Part shown: in pieces, positions 1 through 7,652 of the stretch
Position numbering within the stretch: position 1 is the stretch's first letter
How the letters are laid out: every line of letters starts with the position of its first letter
Source of the DNA: Candidatus Planktophila lacus
GTDB lineage: Bacteria > Pseudomonadota > Gammaproteobacteria > Steroidobacterales > Steroidobacteraceae
Length of the DNA stretch: 51,673 nucleotides
Assembly: GCA_943331345.2 (NCBI GenBank)
Contig: CALQLF020000012.1
Span: forward strand, 1-51,673
Direction of reading: 5' to 3'
The notes under the pieces: model-generated
What the model was told of the DNA's origin: nothing
The model's database searches: none
What the model saw: only the letters and a program-made list of their open reading frames with translations
Position numbers and translations under genes: made by a program

Positions 1-609
1 CTGAAGCAGGCCGGGCCGAAGGGCGTGGACCTGGTGGCCGTGGGCTTGAAGAACGGCACGGTGGTGACCATCGACCCCGACCATCCGGCGCAGGAAGTAT
101 GGCGGCGCAAGTTGGGCCGCGGCAGCATCCAGGGCGGCGTGCAGTTCGGCATGGCTTACGACGGCAAGCGCCTCTATGTGCCTATTTCCGACATGTCGAA
201 TTCGCCGGACGGCAAGACGTACGACGGGCCCATTCAGCCGGGCTTGAACGCGTTGATGCCTGCCACGGGCGAGATTGCCTGGCGTACCCCGGCGGATGAC
301 ATCTGCCATGGCCGCCCTCTGTGCGACAGCGGCATTCTGGCTTCCATTGCGGCCATCGACGGTGTGGTGTTCGGCGGCCACATGGACGGCCGGCTGCGTG
401 GCTACGACGCGGCCACCGGCAAGGTGGTGTGGGAGCAGGACACCACGGCAGAAGTGACCGGTGTGAACGGCGTGAAGGGCAGTGGCGGTTCCATGGGCGG
501 CGGTGGCCCCGTGGTCTACAACGGCATGGTCTACGTGAACTCCGGCTACGGTCTGTACTTCCACCTGCCGGGTAACGTACTGCTGGCCTACTCGGTAGAC
601 GGCAAGTAG
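1..609 (+). CDS. PQQ beta-propeller dehydrogenase, C-terminal part (partial)
   Basis: C-terminal 202 residues of a quinoprotein-type beta-propeller enzyme. The frame is already open at base 1, so the start lies outside the window. Propeller blade signatures are visible, for example ATGEIAWR and YDAATGKVVWEQD (the A-x-T-G-K-x-x-W tryptophan-docking pattern), then a glycine-rich GSMGGGG turn. Members of this family (polyvinyl alcohol dehydrogenase (cytochrome) type) oxidise alcohols in the periplasm with PQQ and pass electrons to a c-type haem. Codons are strongly GC-ending, as in the rest of the left flank. A haem-bearing N-terminus of the same general protein type lies at the right window edge (51507-51673), in the same orientation. 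The stop is followed at once by a REP hairpin that could end transcription. The exact substrate cannot be read from this part. Confidence 0.85.
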   Translation: MKQAGPKGVDLVAVGLKNGTVVTIDPDHPAQEVWRRKLGRGSIQGGVQFGMAYDGKRLYVPISDMSNSPDGKTYDGPIQPGLNALMPATGEIAWRTPADDICHGRPLCDSGILASIAAIDGVVFGGHMDGRLRGYDAATGKVVWEQDTTAEVTGVNGVKGSGGSMGGGGPVVYNGMVYVNSGYGLYFHLPGNVLLAYSVDGK

Positions 610-624
610 CGCAGTGGATGGCGG

Positions 625-657
625 CCCGCTCCTTGTAGGAGCGGGCTTGCCCGCGAC
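625..657 (+). repeat. REP element / hairpin after the PQQ gene
   Basis: CCCGCTCC (625-632) pairs with GGAGCGGG (638-645), and the overlapping GCGGGC-TT-GCCCGC (641-654) forms a second hairpin. This is the classic REP type, GTAGGAGCGGGCTTGCCCGCGAC. It sits between two co-directional genes and could stop or stabilise the upstream mRNA. Confidence 0.8.
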
Positions 658-672
658 CGCTCAGGAGGTGCC

Positions 673-1749
673 ATGAACGCTTCATTCAATCCGGAATTCG
701 ATCCCACCGGCATTGAAGGCGGCGTGGACACCAACCGCCTGCCCTGGCTGGCGGTGCCGCAGGCCCCTGGCCTGCTGCTGAAGCCGCTGCGCGCCAGCCG
801 CGAGTCAGGCATGTTCTCCTTCATCGCGCGCCTGCCGCGCGGCACCGCGCTTGCCGGCCTGGTGCACCTGGGCGCGATGGACCTGATGGTGCTCTCCGGC
901 GCGCTCACCTATCCCGAGGGCCCGATGCAGGGCCGCCTGGGCCCCGGCACCTGGGGCTATGTGCCGGCGAATGCGCGCATCGCGCGCCTGATGGCGGAGG
1001 AGGACACGGAGTTCCTCGCCAACTGCTATGGCCCGCTCGCGTTCCTGGCAGACGACGGCCACCGCGTGCAGCACGTGCTCACCGCGCTCGACGTCGCGGC
1101 GGCCGCGCAGGCGGCCGGCATCACGCTGGTGCCCAACACGCTCGCCGAGTGCATGCAACCGCGGCCTGCGGCGTATCGCGGCGCGGCGGAGCCGCTCGCC
1201 ATCGCCAACACCCAGTCGAAGGCGCTGGTGGTGCAGGCCGAAGGGCTGACGAAGGATGTGGGCCGCCGGGTGCACCCGCACTTCATCGACACGCGCGCCG
1301 TGCCGTGGATCGTCAACCCGGGCCTGCCCGACATCGCGCTCAAGATCCTGCGCGTGAGCGAGGAGACGGGCACCACTTCGCTCATTGTCCGCCACAACGG
1401 CGTGGCCGGGCCGCACTACCACCTGGGCGCGGCGGACTTCCTGATCCTCAGCGGCCGCATCGGCTACCGTGCGGGCCCGCCCGAGGGTTACGGCCCCGGC
1501 GTGTGGTTCTTCGAGCCGGCCGGTGCGCGGCATGACGCCACGCAGCGCATCGGTGCCGACGACCTCATCTACACGGCCAACGTCTACGGCCCCATCCAGT
1601 TCGACACCGGCCGCGGCACGCCCGTGGCGGCCGTGCTGTCATGGATCCAGTACAAGGAACTCGCGCTGGCTGCCGGCGTGGACCTGGTGCACAACACCTT
1701 TGCCGGCGATGCCTCCCTGCTCGCTTGGGCCCCGCTCGGCCAGGCCTGA
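673..1749 (+). CDS. Double-cupin protein, 2,4'-dihydroxyacetophenone dioxygenase-like
   Basis: 358 residues built from two related cupin modules. The second shows HYHLGAADFLILSGRI followed by GPGVWFFEPAGARHDATQ; the first shows the parallel LVHLGAMDLMVLSGAL and GPGTWGYVPANARIARLM. The second keeps the histidines that usually bind a metal (HYH plus a later H), while the first has lost most of them, so one active and one structural domain is likely. The closest recognisable family is the cupin 2,4'-dihydroxyacetophenone dioxygenase type, which cleaves a C-C bond next to a ketone; the real substrate is unknown. The start is supported by an AGGAGGTGCC ribosome site directly upstream of the ATG. 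It lies 47 bases before the amidohydrolase gene and may be co-transcribed with it. Backbone-type codon use. Confidence 0.7.
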   Translation: MNASFNPEFDPTGIEGGVDTNRLPWLAVPQAPGLLLKPLRASRESGMFSFIARLPRGTALAGLVHLGAMDLMVLSGALTYPEGPMQGRLGPGTWGYVPANARIARLMAEEDTEFLANCYGPLAFLADDGHRVQHVLTALDVAAAAQAAGITLVPNTLAECMQPRPAAYRGAAEPLAIANTQSKALVVQAEGLTKDVGRRVHPHFIDTRAVPWIVNPGLPDIALKILRVSEETGTTSLIVRHNGVAGPHYHLGAADFLILSGRIGYRAGPPEGYGPGVWFFEPAGARHDATQRIGADDLIYTANVYGPIQFDTGRGTPVAAVLSWIQYKELALAAGVDLVHNTFAGDASLLAWAPLGQA

Positions 1750-1796
1750 CCGCCGCGCCTATACTCCCGCATCAATCTGTCCCCCGGAGGGGAACC

Positions 1797-3089
1797 ATGT
1801 CGCGTCACACCTTCCTCCGCCGCGCCCGCGTGGCCGCTGCCACCCTGTTGTTGGCTTTCGCCGGCGCCGCCTCGGCTGCTGGGCAGGTCACCGTCATCAC
1901 CGCCGCGCGCATGGTCGACGTGCTCACCGGGAAGGTGGTGGAGTACCCGGCGGTGTTCGTCGAGGACGGACGCATCACGCAGGTGGCGGACTCGCGCGTC
2001 ATCCGCTGGGGCGCCAACGTCAAGCATATCGACCTCGGCGCGCGCACGCTGCTGCCCGGCCTGATCGACATGCACGTGCACCTGACCTCGCTCGCCGAGA
2101 TCGGCGGCTACCAGACCTTCAAGCACACGGACAGCTTCTGGTCCGCGGTCGGCGTGGCCAACGCCGCCAAGACGCTCAACGCCGGCTTCACCACCGTGCG
2201 CAACGTCGGTGCCGCGGACTTCCAGGACGTGGGCCTGAAGGAAGCCGTTGACGGCGGCTGGATCCCCGGCCCGCGCATCGTGCCGGCCACCTGGGCGATC
2301 GGCGCCACCGGCGGCCACTGTGACGACAACAGCCTGCCGCCCTCGTACGACAAGAAGGGCCCGTCCACGGTCGACAGCCCCGCCGAGGCGCGCGCCCGCG
2401 TGCGCTGGCTGCACAAGTACGGCGCCGAGGTCATCAAGATCTGCGCCACCGGCGGCGTGTTCTCGCTCGGCGACTCCGTCGGCGGCCAGCAGCTGACGCT
2501 GGAGGAGATGAAGGCGATCGCCGATGAGGCGCACATGCTCCACATCAAGGTCGCGGCGCACGCGCACGGTGACGAAGGCATCCGCACGGCCATCCTCGCC
2601 GGCATCGACACCATCGAGCACTGCAGCCTCGCCTCCGACGAGACGATCAAGCTCGCCGCGCAGCGCGGCACCTGGTTCTCGATGGACATCTACAACGACG
2701 ACTACATCCTGGCCACCGGCACGGCCAACGGCACCGAGCAGGAGAGCCTGGACAAGGAAAAGATGATCGGCCTGAAGCAGCGCCAGACCTTCCAGCGCGC
2801 GGTGAAGGCCGGCGTGCCGATGGTGTTTGGCTCCGACGCCGGCGTCTATCCGCACGGCGACAACGGCCGCCAGTTCGCCAAGATGACGGAGTGGGGCATG
2901 ACGCCGCTGCAGGCCATCCAGGCCGCCACCGCCAACGCCGCCAAGGCGCTCGGCCGCGAGGGCGACGTCGGCGCGATTGCCGTGGGCCGCTATGCGGACC
3001 TCATCGCTGTCGATGGCGACCCGCTCGCCAACATCCGCGAGCTCGAGTCCGTGGACGCCGTGATCAAGGGCGGCGTGCAGGTCAAGTAG
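1797..3089 (+). CDS. Exported metal-dependent amidohydrolase (imidazolonepropionase/prolidase-like)
   Basis: 430 residues with a Sec signal peptide (RRARVAAATLLLAFAGAASA, residues 9-28), so a periplasmic or secreted enzyme. The amidohydrolase-superfamily metal motif HxH is at residues 93-95 (LIDMHVHLTS). Further conserved histidines occur in AAHAHGDEG and DTIEHCS, and the late catalytic aspartate in FGSDAGVYPHGDN. Relatives hydrolyse Xaa-Pro dipeptides or cyclic amides; the substrate cannot be assigned here. The start was chosen at 1797 because of GGAGGGG seven bases upstream and because the signal peptide begins there; an earlier in-frame ATG would overlap the cupin gene and place the signal inside the protein. 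It is followed by a REP cluster. Confidence 0.8.
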   Translation: MSRHTFLRRARVAAATLLLAFAGAASAAGQVTVITAARMVDVLTGKVVEYPAVFVEDGRITQVADSRVIRWGANVKHIDLGARTLLPGLIDMHVHLTSLAEIGGYQTFKHTDSFWSAVGVANAAKTLNAGFTTVRNVGAADFQDVGLKEAVDGGWIPGPRIVPATWAIGATGGHCDDNSLPPSYDKKGPSTVDSPAEARARVRWLHKYGAEVIKICATGGVFSLGDSVGGQQLTLEEMKAIADEAHMLHIKVAAHAHGDEGIRTAILAGIDTIEHCSLASDETIKLAAQRGTWFSMDIYNDDYILATGTANGTEQESLDKEKMIGLKQRQTFQRAVKAGVPMVFGSDAGVYPHGDNGRQFAKMTEWGMTPLQAIQAATANAAKALGREGDVGAIAVGRYADLIAVDGDPLANIRELESVDAVIKGGVQVK

Positions 3090-3100
3090 GGATCGGTCTG

Positions 3101-3184
3101 CCCGCTCCTTGTGGGAGCGGGCCCATCTGTGTAGGAGCGGGCTTGCCCGCGACCCGTGCCCTGTGGGAGCGAGCTTGCTCGCGA
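3101..3184 (+). repeat. Cluster of three REP units
   Basis: Three hairpins in 84 bases: CCCGCTCC-TTGTG-GGAGCGGG (3101-3121), GTAGGAGCGGGCTTGCCCGCGAC (3131-3153), and a variant GTGGGAGCGAGCTTGCTCGCGAT (3163-3185). In the variant both stem arms changed together (GCGGGC/GCCCGC to GCGAGC/GCTCGC), so pairing is kept. They lie just after the amidohydrolase stop and can act as its transcription end. Confidence 0.85.
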
Positions 3185-3191
3185 TCCTCAC

Positions 3192-3294
3192 GAAACCGGC
3201 CAAACAACCGGCCATTCGTCACGCGCGATCACGCTCAACTCGCTGATTCTAAAAGCACTTCTTGTGCCCTGAAACCGGCCATTTAACCGGCCAT
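3192..3294. repeat. Pair of 23-24 bp direct repeats with AACCGGCCA motifs
   Basis: GAAACCGGCCA-(4)-ACCGGCCAT occurs at 3192-3215 and again at 3271-3294, so the core AACCGGCCA appears four times. The two copies differ mainly in the central AT bases and lie 79 bases apart. The stretch between them and up to 3337 holds no gene. It lies downstream of the orphan antitoxin-like gene on the minus strand. Function unknown. Confidence 0.6.
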
Positions 3295-3337
3295 CCCGCC
3301 TAATGCGAGCGACTCCGATGGCCGTATCCACCCCGCG

Positions 3338-3538
3338 TCAGAGCCGGTCGTAAGCGGCGTCCTGATCGTTGTCCCAGACGGCCTGCAGTGACGGCTCGTT
3401 GACCTTCGCGGCGGCCAGCACCAGACGGCCGTCGCTTTCGCGACTCTGCAGGAAGTCCACGAAGTCTTCGACCTCCGCGCGTCGCTCAGGCGGCAGCGCG
3501 TTGAACTTCTCGATCAAGCGTTCGGATTGGGAGTGCAT
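3338..3538 (-). CDS. DUF2281-type antitoxin-like protein (orphan)
   Basis: 66 residues. It begins MHSQSERLIEKFNALPPERR, the helix typical of small DUF2281/VapB-like antitoxins (LPPERRAEVEDFVDFLQSR), and ends with VWDNDQDAAYDRL, the usual C-terminal tail of this family. An AGGAG site precedes the ATG. Relatives normally sit directly upstream of a toxin gene (PIN nuclease or MazF type). Here the 250 bases downstream in its direction of transcription hold only the AACCGGCCA repeats and REPs, so no partner is visible. It could serve a distant toxin or be a remnant. Confidence 0.7.
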   Translation of the reverse strand: MHSQSERLIEKFNALPPERRAEVEDFVDFLQSRESDGRLVLAAAKVNEPSLQAVWDNDQDAAYDRL

Positions 3539-3591
3539 GGGCGGCTCCTATCGCTGCGGTCTAGTGCCAAGAAATCCGAGGTCAATGTCCG

Positions 3592-3903
3592 CTATACAGC
3601 TAGGCGCAGTTCCGGCTTCAGCCCGGCACGGGCTGCCAACGTGAGCAGCATGTCGAGGCTGAAGTCCTGCCAGCGGCCCTTCGTCAGCCGTGAGACGCGA
3701 GGCTGCGTGATCTTCAGCCGCTTGGCGGCCTCGGCCTGGGTCCAACCCTGCGCCTTCAGGTGCTGTTCCACGCGGATCATCACTTCGGCGCGCAGCGCCA
3801 TGATTTCCGCCTCGGCCGGATCGAAGCCAAGGTCCAGGAATACGTTGCCGCTGCCCTTGATGCGGCGGGTGTCGGAGACGCGGGGATCGGCTTTCTTCTT
3901 CAC
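3592..3903 (-). CDS. XRE-family antitoxin (HigA-like)
   Basis: 103 residues with a helix-turn-helix of the Cro/C1 (XRE) type at about residues 50-80: GWTQAEAAKRLKITQPRVSR followed by LTKGRWQDFSLDMLLTLA. In type II toxin-antitoxin systems of the HigBA kind this protein binds the toxin and represses the shared promoter. Its start overlaps the stop of the toxin gene by four bases (ATGA), so the two are translationally coupled, toxin first, the usual HigBA order. An AT-rich dyad upstream of the pair (4245-4264) is the likely operator. It is a typical mobile stability module in backbone sequence. Confidence 0.85.
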   Translation of the reverse strand: MKKKADPRVSDTRRIKGSGNVFLDLGFDPAEAEIMALRAEVMIRVEQHLKAQGWTQAEAAKRLKITQPRVSRLTKGRWQDFSLDMLLTLAARAGLKPELRLAV

Positions 3904-4223
3904 GGCTTGCCTCCAATCATCTTGTAGCGAACTTTGGCCAAGTCGATGTCAGTCTTTGCTGTCTGCTGTGTCTTCTTCTGAAAGGCATGCAGGACATACA
4001 CCGCCGCCTCGAATTTGGCCACGTAGATGGCTCGCCAGGCGCCCGAGGCGTCGCGGACGCGGATCTCATACGCGCCAGCGCCGACGGCTGGTATCGGCTT
4101 GAAGTCAGTCGGCGTTCCACCGAACTGCACGCGCATCAACTCAAGGCCGATGTTGTGCCGGACCCCGGCCGGCATGGCCGCCAGTTCGTCCCGACTGGAG
4201 CCGAGGAACTCCAGCGGCTTCAT
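3900..4223 (-). CDS. RelE/HigB-like toxin (phage Gp49-like family)
   Basis: 107 residues. The sequence KPLEFLGSSRDELAAMPAGV, then AYEIRVRDASGAWRAIYVAK and YVLHAFQKKTQQTAKTDIDL matches the compact RelE/ParE-like fold of phage-derived Gp49/HigB toxins, ribosome-dependent mRNA endonucleases. The late HAFQKKTQ(Q)T with basic residues is the family hallmark. The ATG at 4223 is preferred over a frame-open start farther upstream, because the family begins here and an AT-rich promoter-like stretch lies just in front. Coupled to the XRE antitoxin by ATGA. Confidence 0.85.
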   Translation of the reverse strand: MKPLEFLGSSRDELAAMPAGVRHNIGLELMRVQFGGTPTDFKPIPAVGAGAYEIRVRDASGAWRAIYVAKFEAAVYVLHAFQKKTQQTAKTDIDLAKVRYKMIGGKP

Positions 4224-4244
4224 GGCGAAGGATATGCCAGTAGT

Positions 4245-4264
4245 TGAATATATGCAAATATTGA
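4245..4264 (-). promoter_or_regulatory. Candidate operator/promoter of the HigBA-like pair
   Basis: TGAATAT-ATGCAA-ATATTGA is an inverted repeat with six of seven arm positions matching, in an AT-rich island 22 bases upstream of the toxin ATG. XRE antitoxins usually bind such dyads to autoregulate. On the minus strand it offers TATATT as a -10-like box. Confidence 0.45.
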
Positions 4265-4547
4265 CATCGGCACTCCCTCCCTTGCTGAACCGGTCACGTT
4301 TTGTGACCGGTGACGGCCAGCACAATGAGCCATCGGTGCGGCGAAAGAAGGCCCCCGAGGCATTACTTGAGGAAGAGCCCCGAAAGGCCACGGTGGTCGC
4401 AGGTGTCCGCGTCTACGCTGTAGGGCAGCAGAACTTCTCGCTGGGGTTTCCATGGGGGCTCCCGGGGGATATCTTGAAGGCCGAAGATGCCGGCCCGCTC
4501 CCCGCATGAGCGATCGGTCCCTCCCACAAGCCGAACAAGGAACGCCC
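4265..4547. other. Gene-free stretch between toxin operon and CMD-family gene, with perfect inverted repeat
   Basis: No convincing gene. It holds a perfect 9-bp inverted repeat ACCGGTCAC-GTTTT-GTGACCGGT at 4289-4311, without a T-tract after it, so more likely a protein-binding dyad than a terminator. An AAGGA ribosome site for the gene at 4548 ends the stretch. Confidence 0.6.
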
Positions 4548-5141
4548 ATGAGCAGACTCAGCAAGATCGAGGCCAAGGACTGGGACGCCGAGCTGCAGGC
4601 CATGACGCAGCCGGACACGGCCACGGCGCTGGAGCAGGGCCTGATGCGCTTCTTTGCGCACGTGCCGCCGCTGGCGAAGGGCCTGGTCGGCTTTGCCGGT
4701 GCGTTGAAGATGCACCGCGCGCTGCCGGACCGCCTGGTGGAGCTGGTGCGCCTGCGCGTCGCCTTCCACAACCAGTGCCGCAGCTGCATGGCTATCCGCT
4801 ACAAGGACGGCGTCAAGGCCGGTGTCACCGAGGACCTGGTCTGCTCACTCGAGAAGCCGATGGAGGCGGACAACCTGACGCCGGCGGAGAAGTCGGCGCT
4901 GGCGTATGCGGACCTGTTCGCCACGGACCACCTGGCCATCGGTGACGCGCACTACGCTGACCTGAAGCGGCACTTCACCGAGGCGGAGGTGATGGAGCTC
5001 GGGATGACGGTGGCGTTCTTCGTCGGCTTCGGCCGGCTGGCGGCCACGCTGAGCATGCTCGAGGAGCTGCCGGAGCGCTTCCAGGACAAGAGCATCCCGC
5101 GGCTGTCGCCGTGGGGCGAGGCGGCGATCCAGGTGCGCTGA
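4548..5141 (+). CDS. Carboxymuconolactone decarboxylase / AhpD-like family protein
   Basis: 197 residues. The AhpD/CMD signature is clear: LVELVRLRVAFHNQCRSCMAIR, with a CxxC pair at residues 77 and 80, followed by KAGVTEDLV and a second helical repeat with LTPAEKSALAYADLFATD. CxxC members are usually peroxidases or thiol-disulfide enzymes rather than true decarboxylases. The ATG at 4548 is chosen because AACAAGGA lies in front and the family homology starts there. Strongly GC-ending codons mark it as the last backbone gene before the compositional change at about 5.2 kb. It faces the first island gene tail to tail. Confidence 0.85.
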   Translation: MSRLSKIEAKDWDAELQAMTQPDTATALEQGLMRFFAHVPPLAKGLVGFAGALKMHRALPDRLVELVRLRVAFHNQCRSCMAIRYKDGVKAGVTEDLVCSLEKPMEADNLTPAEKSALAYADLFATDHLAIGDAHYADLKRHFTEAEVMELGMTVAFFVGFGRLAATLSMLEELPERFQDKSIPRLSPWGEAAIQVR

Positions 5142-5269
5142 GGTCGGTCGCGGGCGGCCCCGGGTCCACTAGTGGCGCAGGTCGCAGCAGCCAAAGGACT
5201 CGCCCGTGGCACCAGGGCGTGCCCTGCTCACCAAGGCACGTGTTCTCTCACGTCGCCAAGTCCAGCGGA
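5142..5269. other. Left boundary zone of the island
   Basis: 128 gene-free bases between convergent genes. GTCGCGGGC at 5147-5155 looks like one half of a REP unit that stops abruptly (the full form GTCGCGGGCAAGCCCGCTCC is at 51332-51351). To the right, codon use becomes less GC-biased. No integrase, tRNA end or clear target duplication is visible. Confidence 0.5.
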
Positions 5270-6913
5270 CTACCTGCTTGAAGCCATGGCAATCTGCTTC
5301 AGCACGAACCGCTGTACCTTCCCGCTCGGTGTTCTGGGCAGGGCATCGATGAAGTGCACCATTCGTGGATATGCGTGGGCGGCGTAGCGACTTTTAACCC
5401 AGTCCTGCAGATCCTTCGCCAACGCAGGCGTCGCGTTGAAACCAGAATGTAGAACGACCGAGGTCTGCAACGCCTCGCCGCGAATTTCATCGGGAATTGC
5501 ATAAACCGCGCAGTCGGCAACAGCCGGATGGGCGAGCAATACCGCCTCCACTTCCTGTGGACTGATGCGATAGCCCGCCATGATGATGAGGTCATCCTCG
5601 CGCGACGCAAAGAAACAGTAGCCGTCCGCGTCCATATGGGCGAGATCGCCGGTCAAATACCAGCGCCCATCCTGACTGAACTTCTCCGCGGTTCGGACCT
5701 CGTCGCCTGCATATCCGTTGAACCAAGCAAAGGGACTACTGGCGATCTGAACGGCGACCCGGCCACGCGTGCCAACGGGCGCTGGCACATCCGAATTCTG
5801 CTCGAGTACAGCCACCGACCACCCGGGAGCTGCCCGTCCCATCGAGCCGGCCCGCAGCTCCGAGGCAACGGCGGGATCATGATGGTTGTTGATCAACATC
5901 CCAGTTTCGGTCTGGCCATAGTGGTCATGAACTGGGACGCCCAGCGCTGTCACCGCCCAGTGGTTGATGTCGGCGTTCAAGGGTTCGCCTGCACTCGACG
6001 CCGCTCGCAATCGCAGCGATTCTCGCGGCGGCGGCACAGATTTTCGCAGCGCGCGGTAGACGGTGGGCGCGGCGGCAAAGACCGTAACGCGCCCTTCGGT
6101 CAGTGTGCGCCAGGTCGATTCCGGCGTGAAGCCTCCCGATAGCAGGATGCCGCGAACCCCGGTACTCAAGGCGGCGATGATGCCGAAGTACAACCCGTAC
6201 GCCCAGCCCGGATCAGCCGCACACCAGAACACGTCGCCTGCACGCAGTCCGTGGCCGAACTCCGCATATGCCTGGAACCCTGCAATGGCACGCACGGGAA
6301 CGATGACCCCCTTGGGCCGTCCCGTCGTTCCCGATGTGTAGATCTGGATGCAGGGCGCCTCGCCGCCTCGCGGCGCAGCAGCCAAACCGGGCTGCGCGGC
6401 GGCTAGCAGAGTTGCATACGCAGGGGCGCCGGCATCGGCGGCTCCCGTGGTGATCACTCGCACACTATTCGCCGACTCGGCGACGCACGCGGCTTCAAGT
6501 TTGTCGCGGTACACTGGATCACAGATCACCGCCTTCGACTTGCTGCCCTCCAGCCGGAGTGCGATTGCGGCCGGCGCGAATGCGGTGAACAGCGGCACGT
6601 GAACGGCGCCGAGACGCCAAATGGCCAGCAGCGTGACGACGTACATGCGACTCTTGCCCATCAGTGTCGCGACGCGGTCGCCTGTGCCGACTCCCAGCGT
6701 AGCTAGCGCCGCTGCAAAGCGCTCGGACTCTTCCCGTAGTTGCGCATACGTCAAGTCGATGACACTGCCATCCTCGCTGACGATGCTGTATGCGACCGAG
6801 CCGGGTTCGTGTCGATCGCACAAGAGGTGCGCAAGGCAGGCGTTCGGATCGCTATAGAGTGAAACGAGCGCCTGTACGCGCTCCGAGATTCGACTGGCGG
6901 CGTCGTCGATCAT
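5270..6913 (-). CDS. Acyl-CoA synthetase (AMP-forming), copy 1
   Basis: 547 residues, full length for the ANL superfamily. P-loop-like motif YTSGTTGRPKG at 192-202, adenine-binding YGQTETG at 332-338, TGDL at 421-424, hinge/CoA-domain REDDLIIMAGYRISPQEVE and the C-terminal lysine motif PRTPSGKVQR. It activates a carboxylic acid to its CoA thioester with ATP in the cytoplasm. The pattern is close to medium-chain or acetyl/propionyl-type ligases (AAPTVYRAL, GQTETG), so the acid is probably small or medium; this is inference. Last gene of the minus-strand run cytochrome b - Mo-enzyme - GST - ligase. It ends tail to tail with the backbone gene. Confidence 0.9.
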   Translation of the reverse strand: MIDDAASRISERVQALVSLYSDPNACLAHLLCDRHEPGSVAYSIVSEDGSVIDLTYAQLREESERFAAALATLGVGTGDRVATLMGKSRMYVVTLLAIWRLGAVHVPLFTAFAPAAIALRLEGSKSKAVICDPVYRDKLEAACVAESANSVRVITTGAADAGAPAYATLLAAAQPGLAAAPRGGEAPCIQIYTSGTTGRPKGVIVPVRAIAGFQAYAEFGHGLRAGDVFWCAADPGWAYGLYFGIIAALSTGVRGILLSGGFTPESTWRTLTEGRVTVFAAAPTVYRALRKSVPPPRESLRLRAASSAGEPLNADINHWAVTALGVPVHDHYGQTETGMLINNHHDPAVASELRAGSMGRAAPGWSVAVLEQNSDVPAPVGTRGRVAVQIASSPFAWFNGYAGDEVRTAEKFSQDGRWYLTGDLAHMDADGYCFFASREDDLIIMAGYRISPQEVEAVLLAHPAVADCAVYAIPDEIRGEALQTSVVLHSGFNATPALAKDLQDWVKSRYAAHAYPRMVHFIDALPRTPSGKVQRFVLKQIAMASSR

Positions 6914-6965
6914 GAATGTTGACCACCGTAGGAAGACGCGGCGAGATTGAGCCTGGTCAGACAGC

Positions 6966-7619
6966 TCAAGCGGTGATGACAGGCTCTGGCAGCCACGCCA
7001 GTGGCCTATCCCAGCCGGCCGGCAGGGACTGCTTGAACGCCGTGCGCAACTTCAGCCGCTCATAGTAGGCCCGGACGCCAGGGAGCTTGTCGAGATCAGC
7101 AAAGCGCGAGGCCAAGTGGATGCTATAGCCGACGGAGATGTCTGCGGCGCTGAACCCGCTTGCCAGGAGATGGTCTTGGTTGCGGACCTGTGTGTCGATG
7201 AGCGCAAGCGCCTTTGCCAAGCGCGCACTCTCCAGTTTGATCACCGCCGAAGAGCGCTCCTCCGGCTGAATGAACAGGCGCTGCTGGACCAGAGCAGCTG
7301 CATGCGTTGCGATGGTTTCGCTGTAGTGCACCCACTGCAGCCACTCAAAGCGTTCGACGTCCAATCTCAACCGTCCGAGGCACTTGTGCGGGAAGCGCTC
7401 ACACAAGTACTGCGTGATGGCGCCGGACTCAAACAGCCGAAAACCCTCGTCTACCAGACAGGGAACCCGTCCAAGCGGGTGTACCTCCAGATAGTTCGGC
7501 GAACGTGTATAGCAAAGATCAAAAGGCATCTCGACAAGCTCGAACGGTACGTCGAGCTCGTGCAACAGCCAGAGCGAACGCATGGAGCGCGTTTCCGGGC
7601 AGTGATACAGCGTCAGCAC
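6966..7619 (-). CDS. Glutathione S-transferase family protein
   Basis: 217 residues with an N-terminal thioredoxin-fold domain (LTLYHCPETRSMRSLWLLHE), the cis-proline and ES motif region (GRVPCLVDEGFRLFESGAI) and an all-helical C-terminal domain with FSAADISVGYSIH. These are standard GST features; the S-R pair after HCPET may serve as catalytic Ser/Arg of a beta- or zeta-like enzyme. It could conjugate or isomerise an electrophilic intermediate using glutathione. The start codon is GTG. It sits inside the cytochrome b - Mo-oxidoreductase - ligase operon, 33 bases after the Mo-enzyme gene. Confidence 0.9.
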   Translation of the reverse strand: MLTLYHCPETRSMRSLWLLHELDVPFELVEMPFDLCYTRSPNYLEVHPLGRVPCLVDEGFRLFESGAITQYLCERFPHKCLGRLRLDVERFEWLQWVHYSETIATHAAALVQQRLFIQPEERSSAVIKLESARLAKALALIDTQVRNQDHLLASGFSAADISVGYSIHLASRFADLDKLPGVRAYYERLKLRTAFKQSLPAGWDRPLAWLPEPVITA

Positions 7620-7652
7620 AAATCAACTGGCCGGGCATTCGCAATGCGGGAG

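Noticed and set aside
1584-3215. Long minus-strand open frame of 543 codons opposite the amidohydrolase
   Set aside because: Shadow of a GC-rich coding region: low-complexity, Arg/Ala/Gly/His-rich, no domain, and the opposite strand has a clear gene with signal peptide and metal motifs.
3192-3294. CRISPR array
   Set aside because: Only two repeat units with an internal doubled motif, no regular spacers and no cas genes.
5151-5177. Vector-like sequence with CCCGGG and ACTAGT sites next to the left island edge
   Set aside because: Resembles a cloning polylinker only in two restriction sites; the surrounding bases do not follow any complete polylinker I know, and both sites are plausible by chance in GC-rich DNA.
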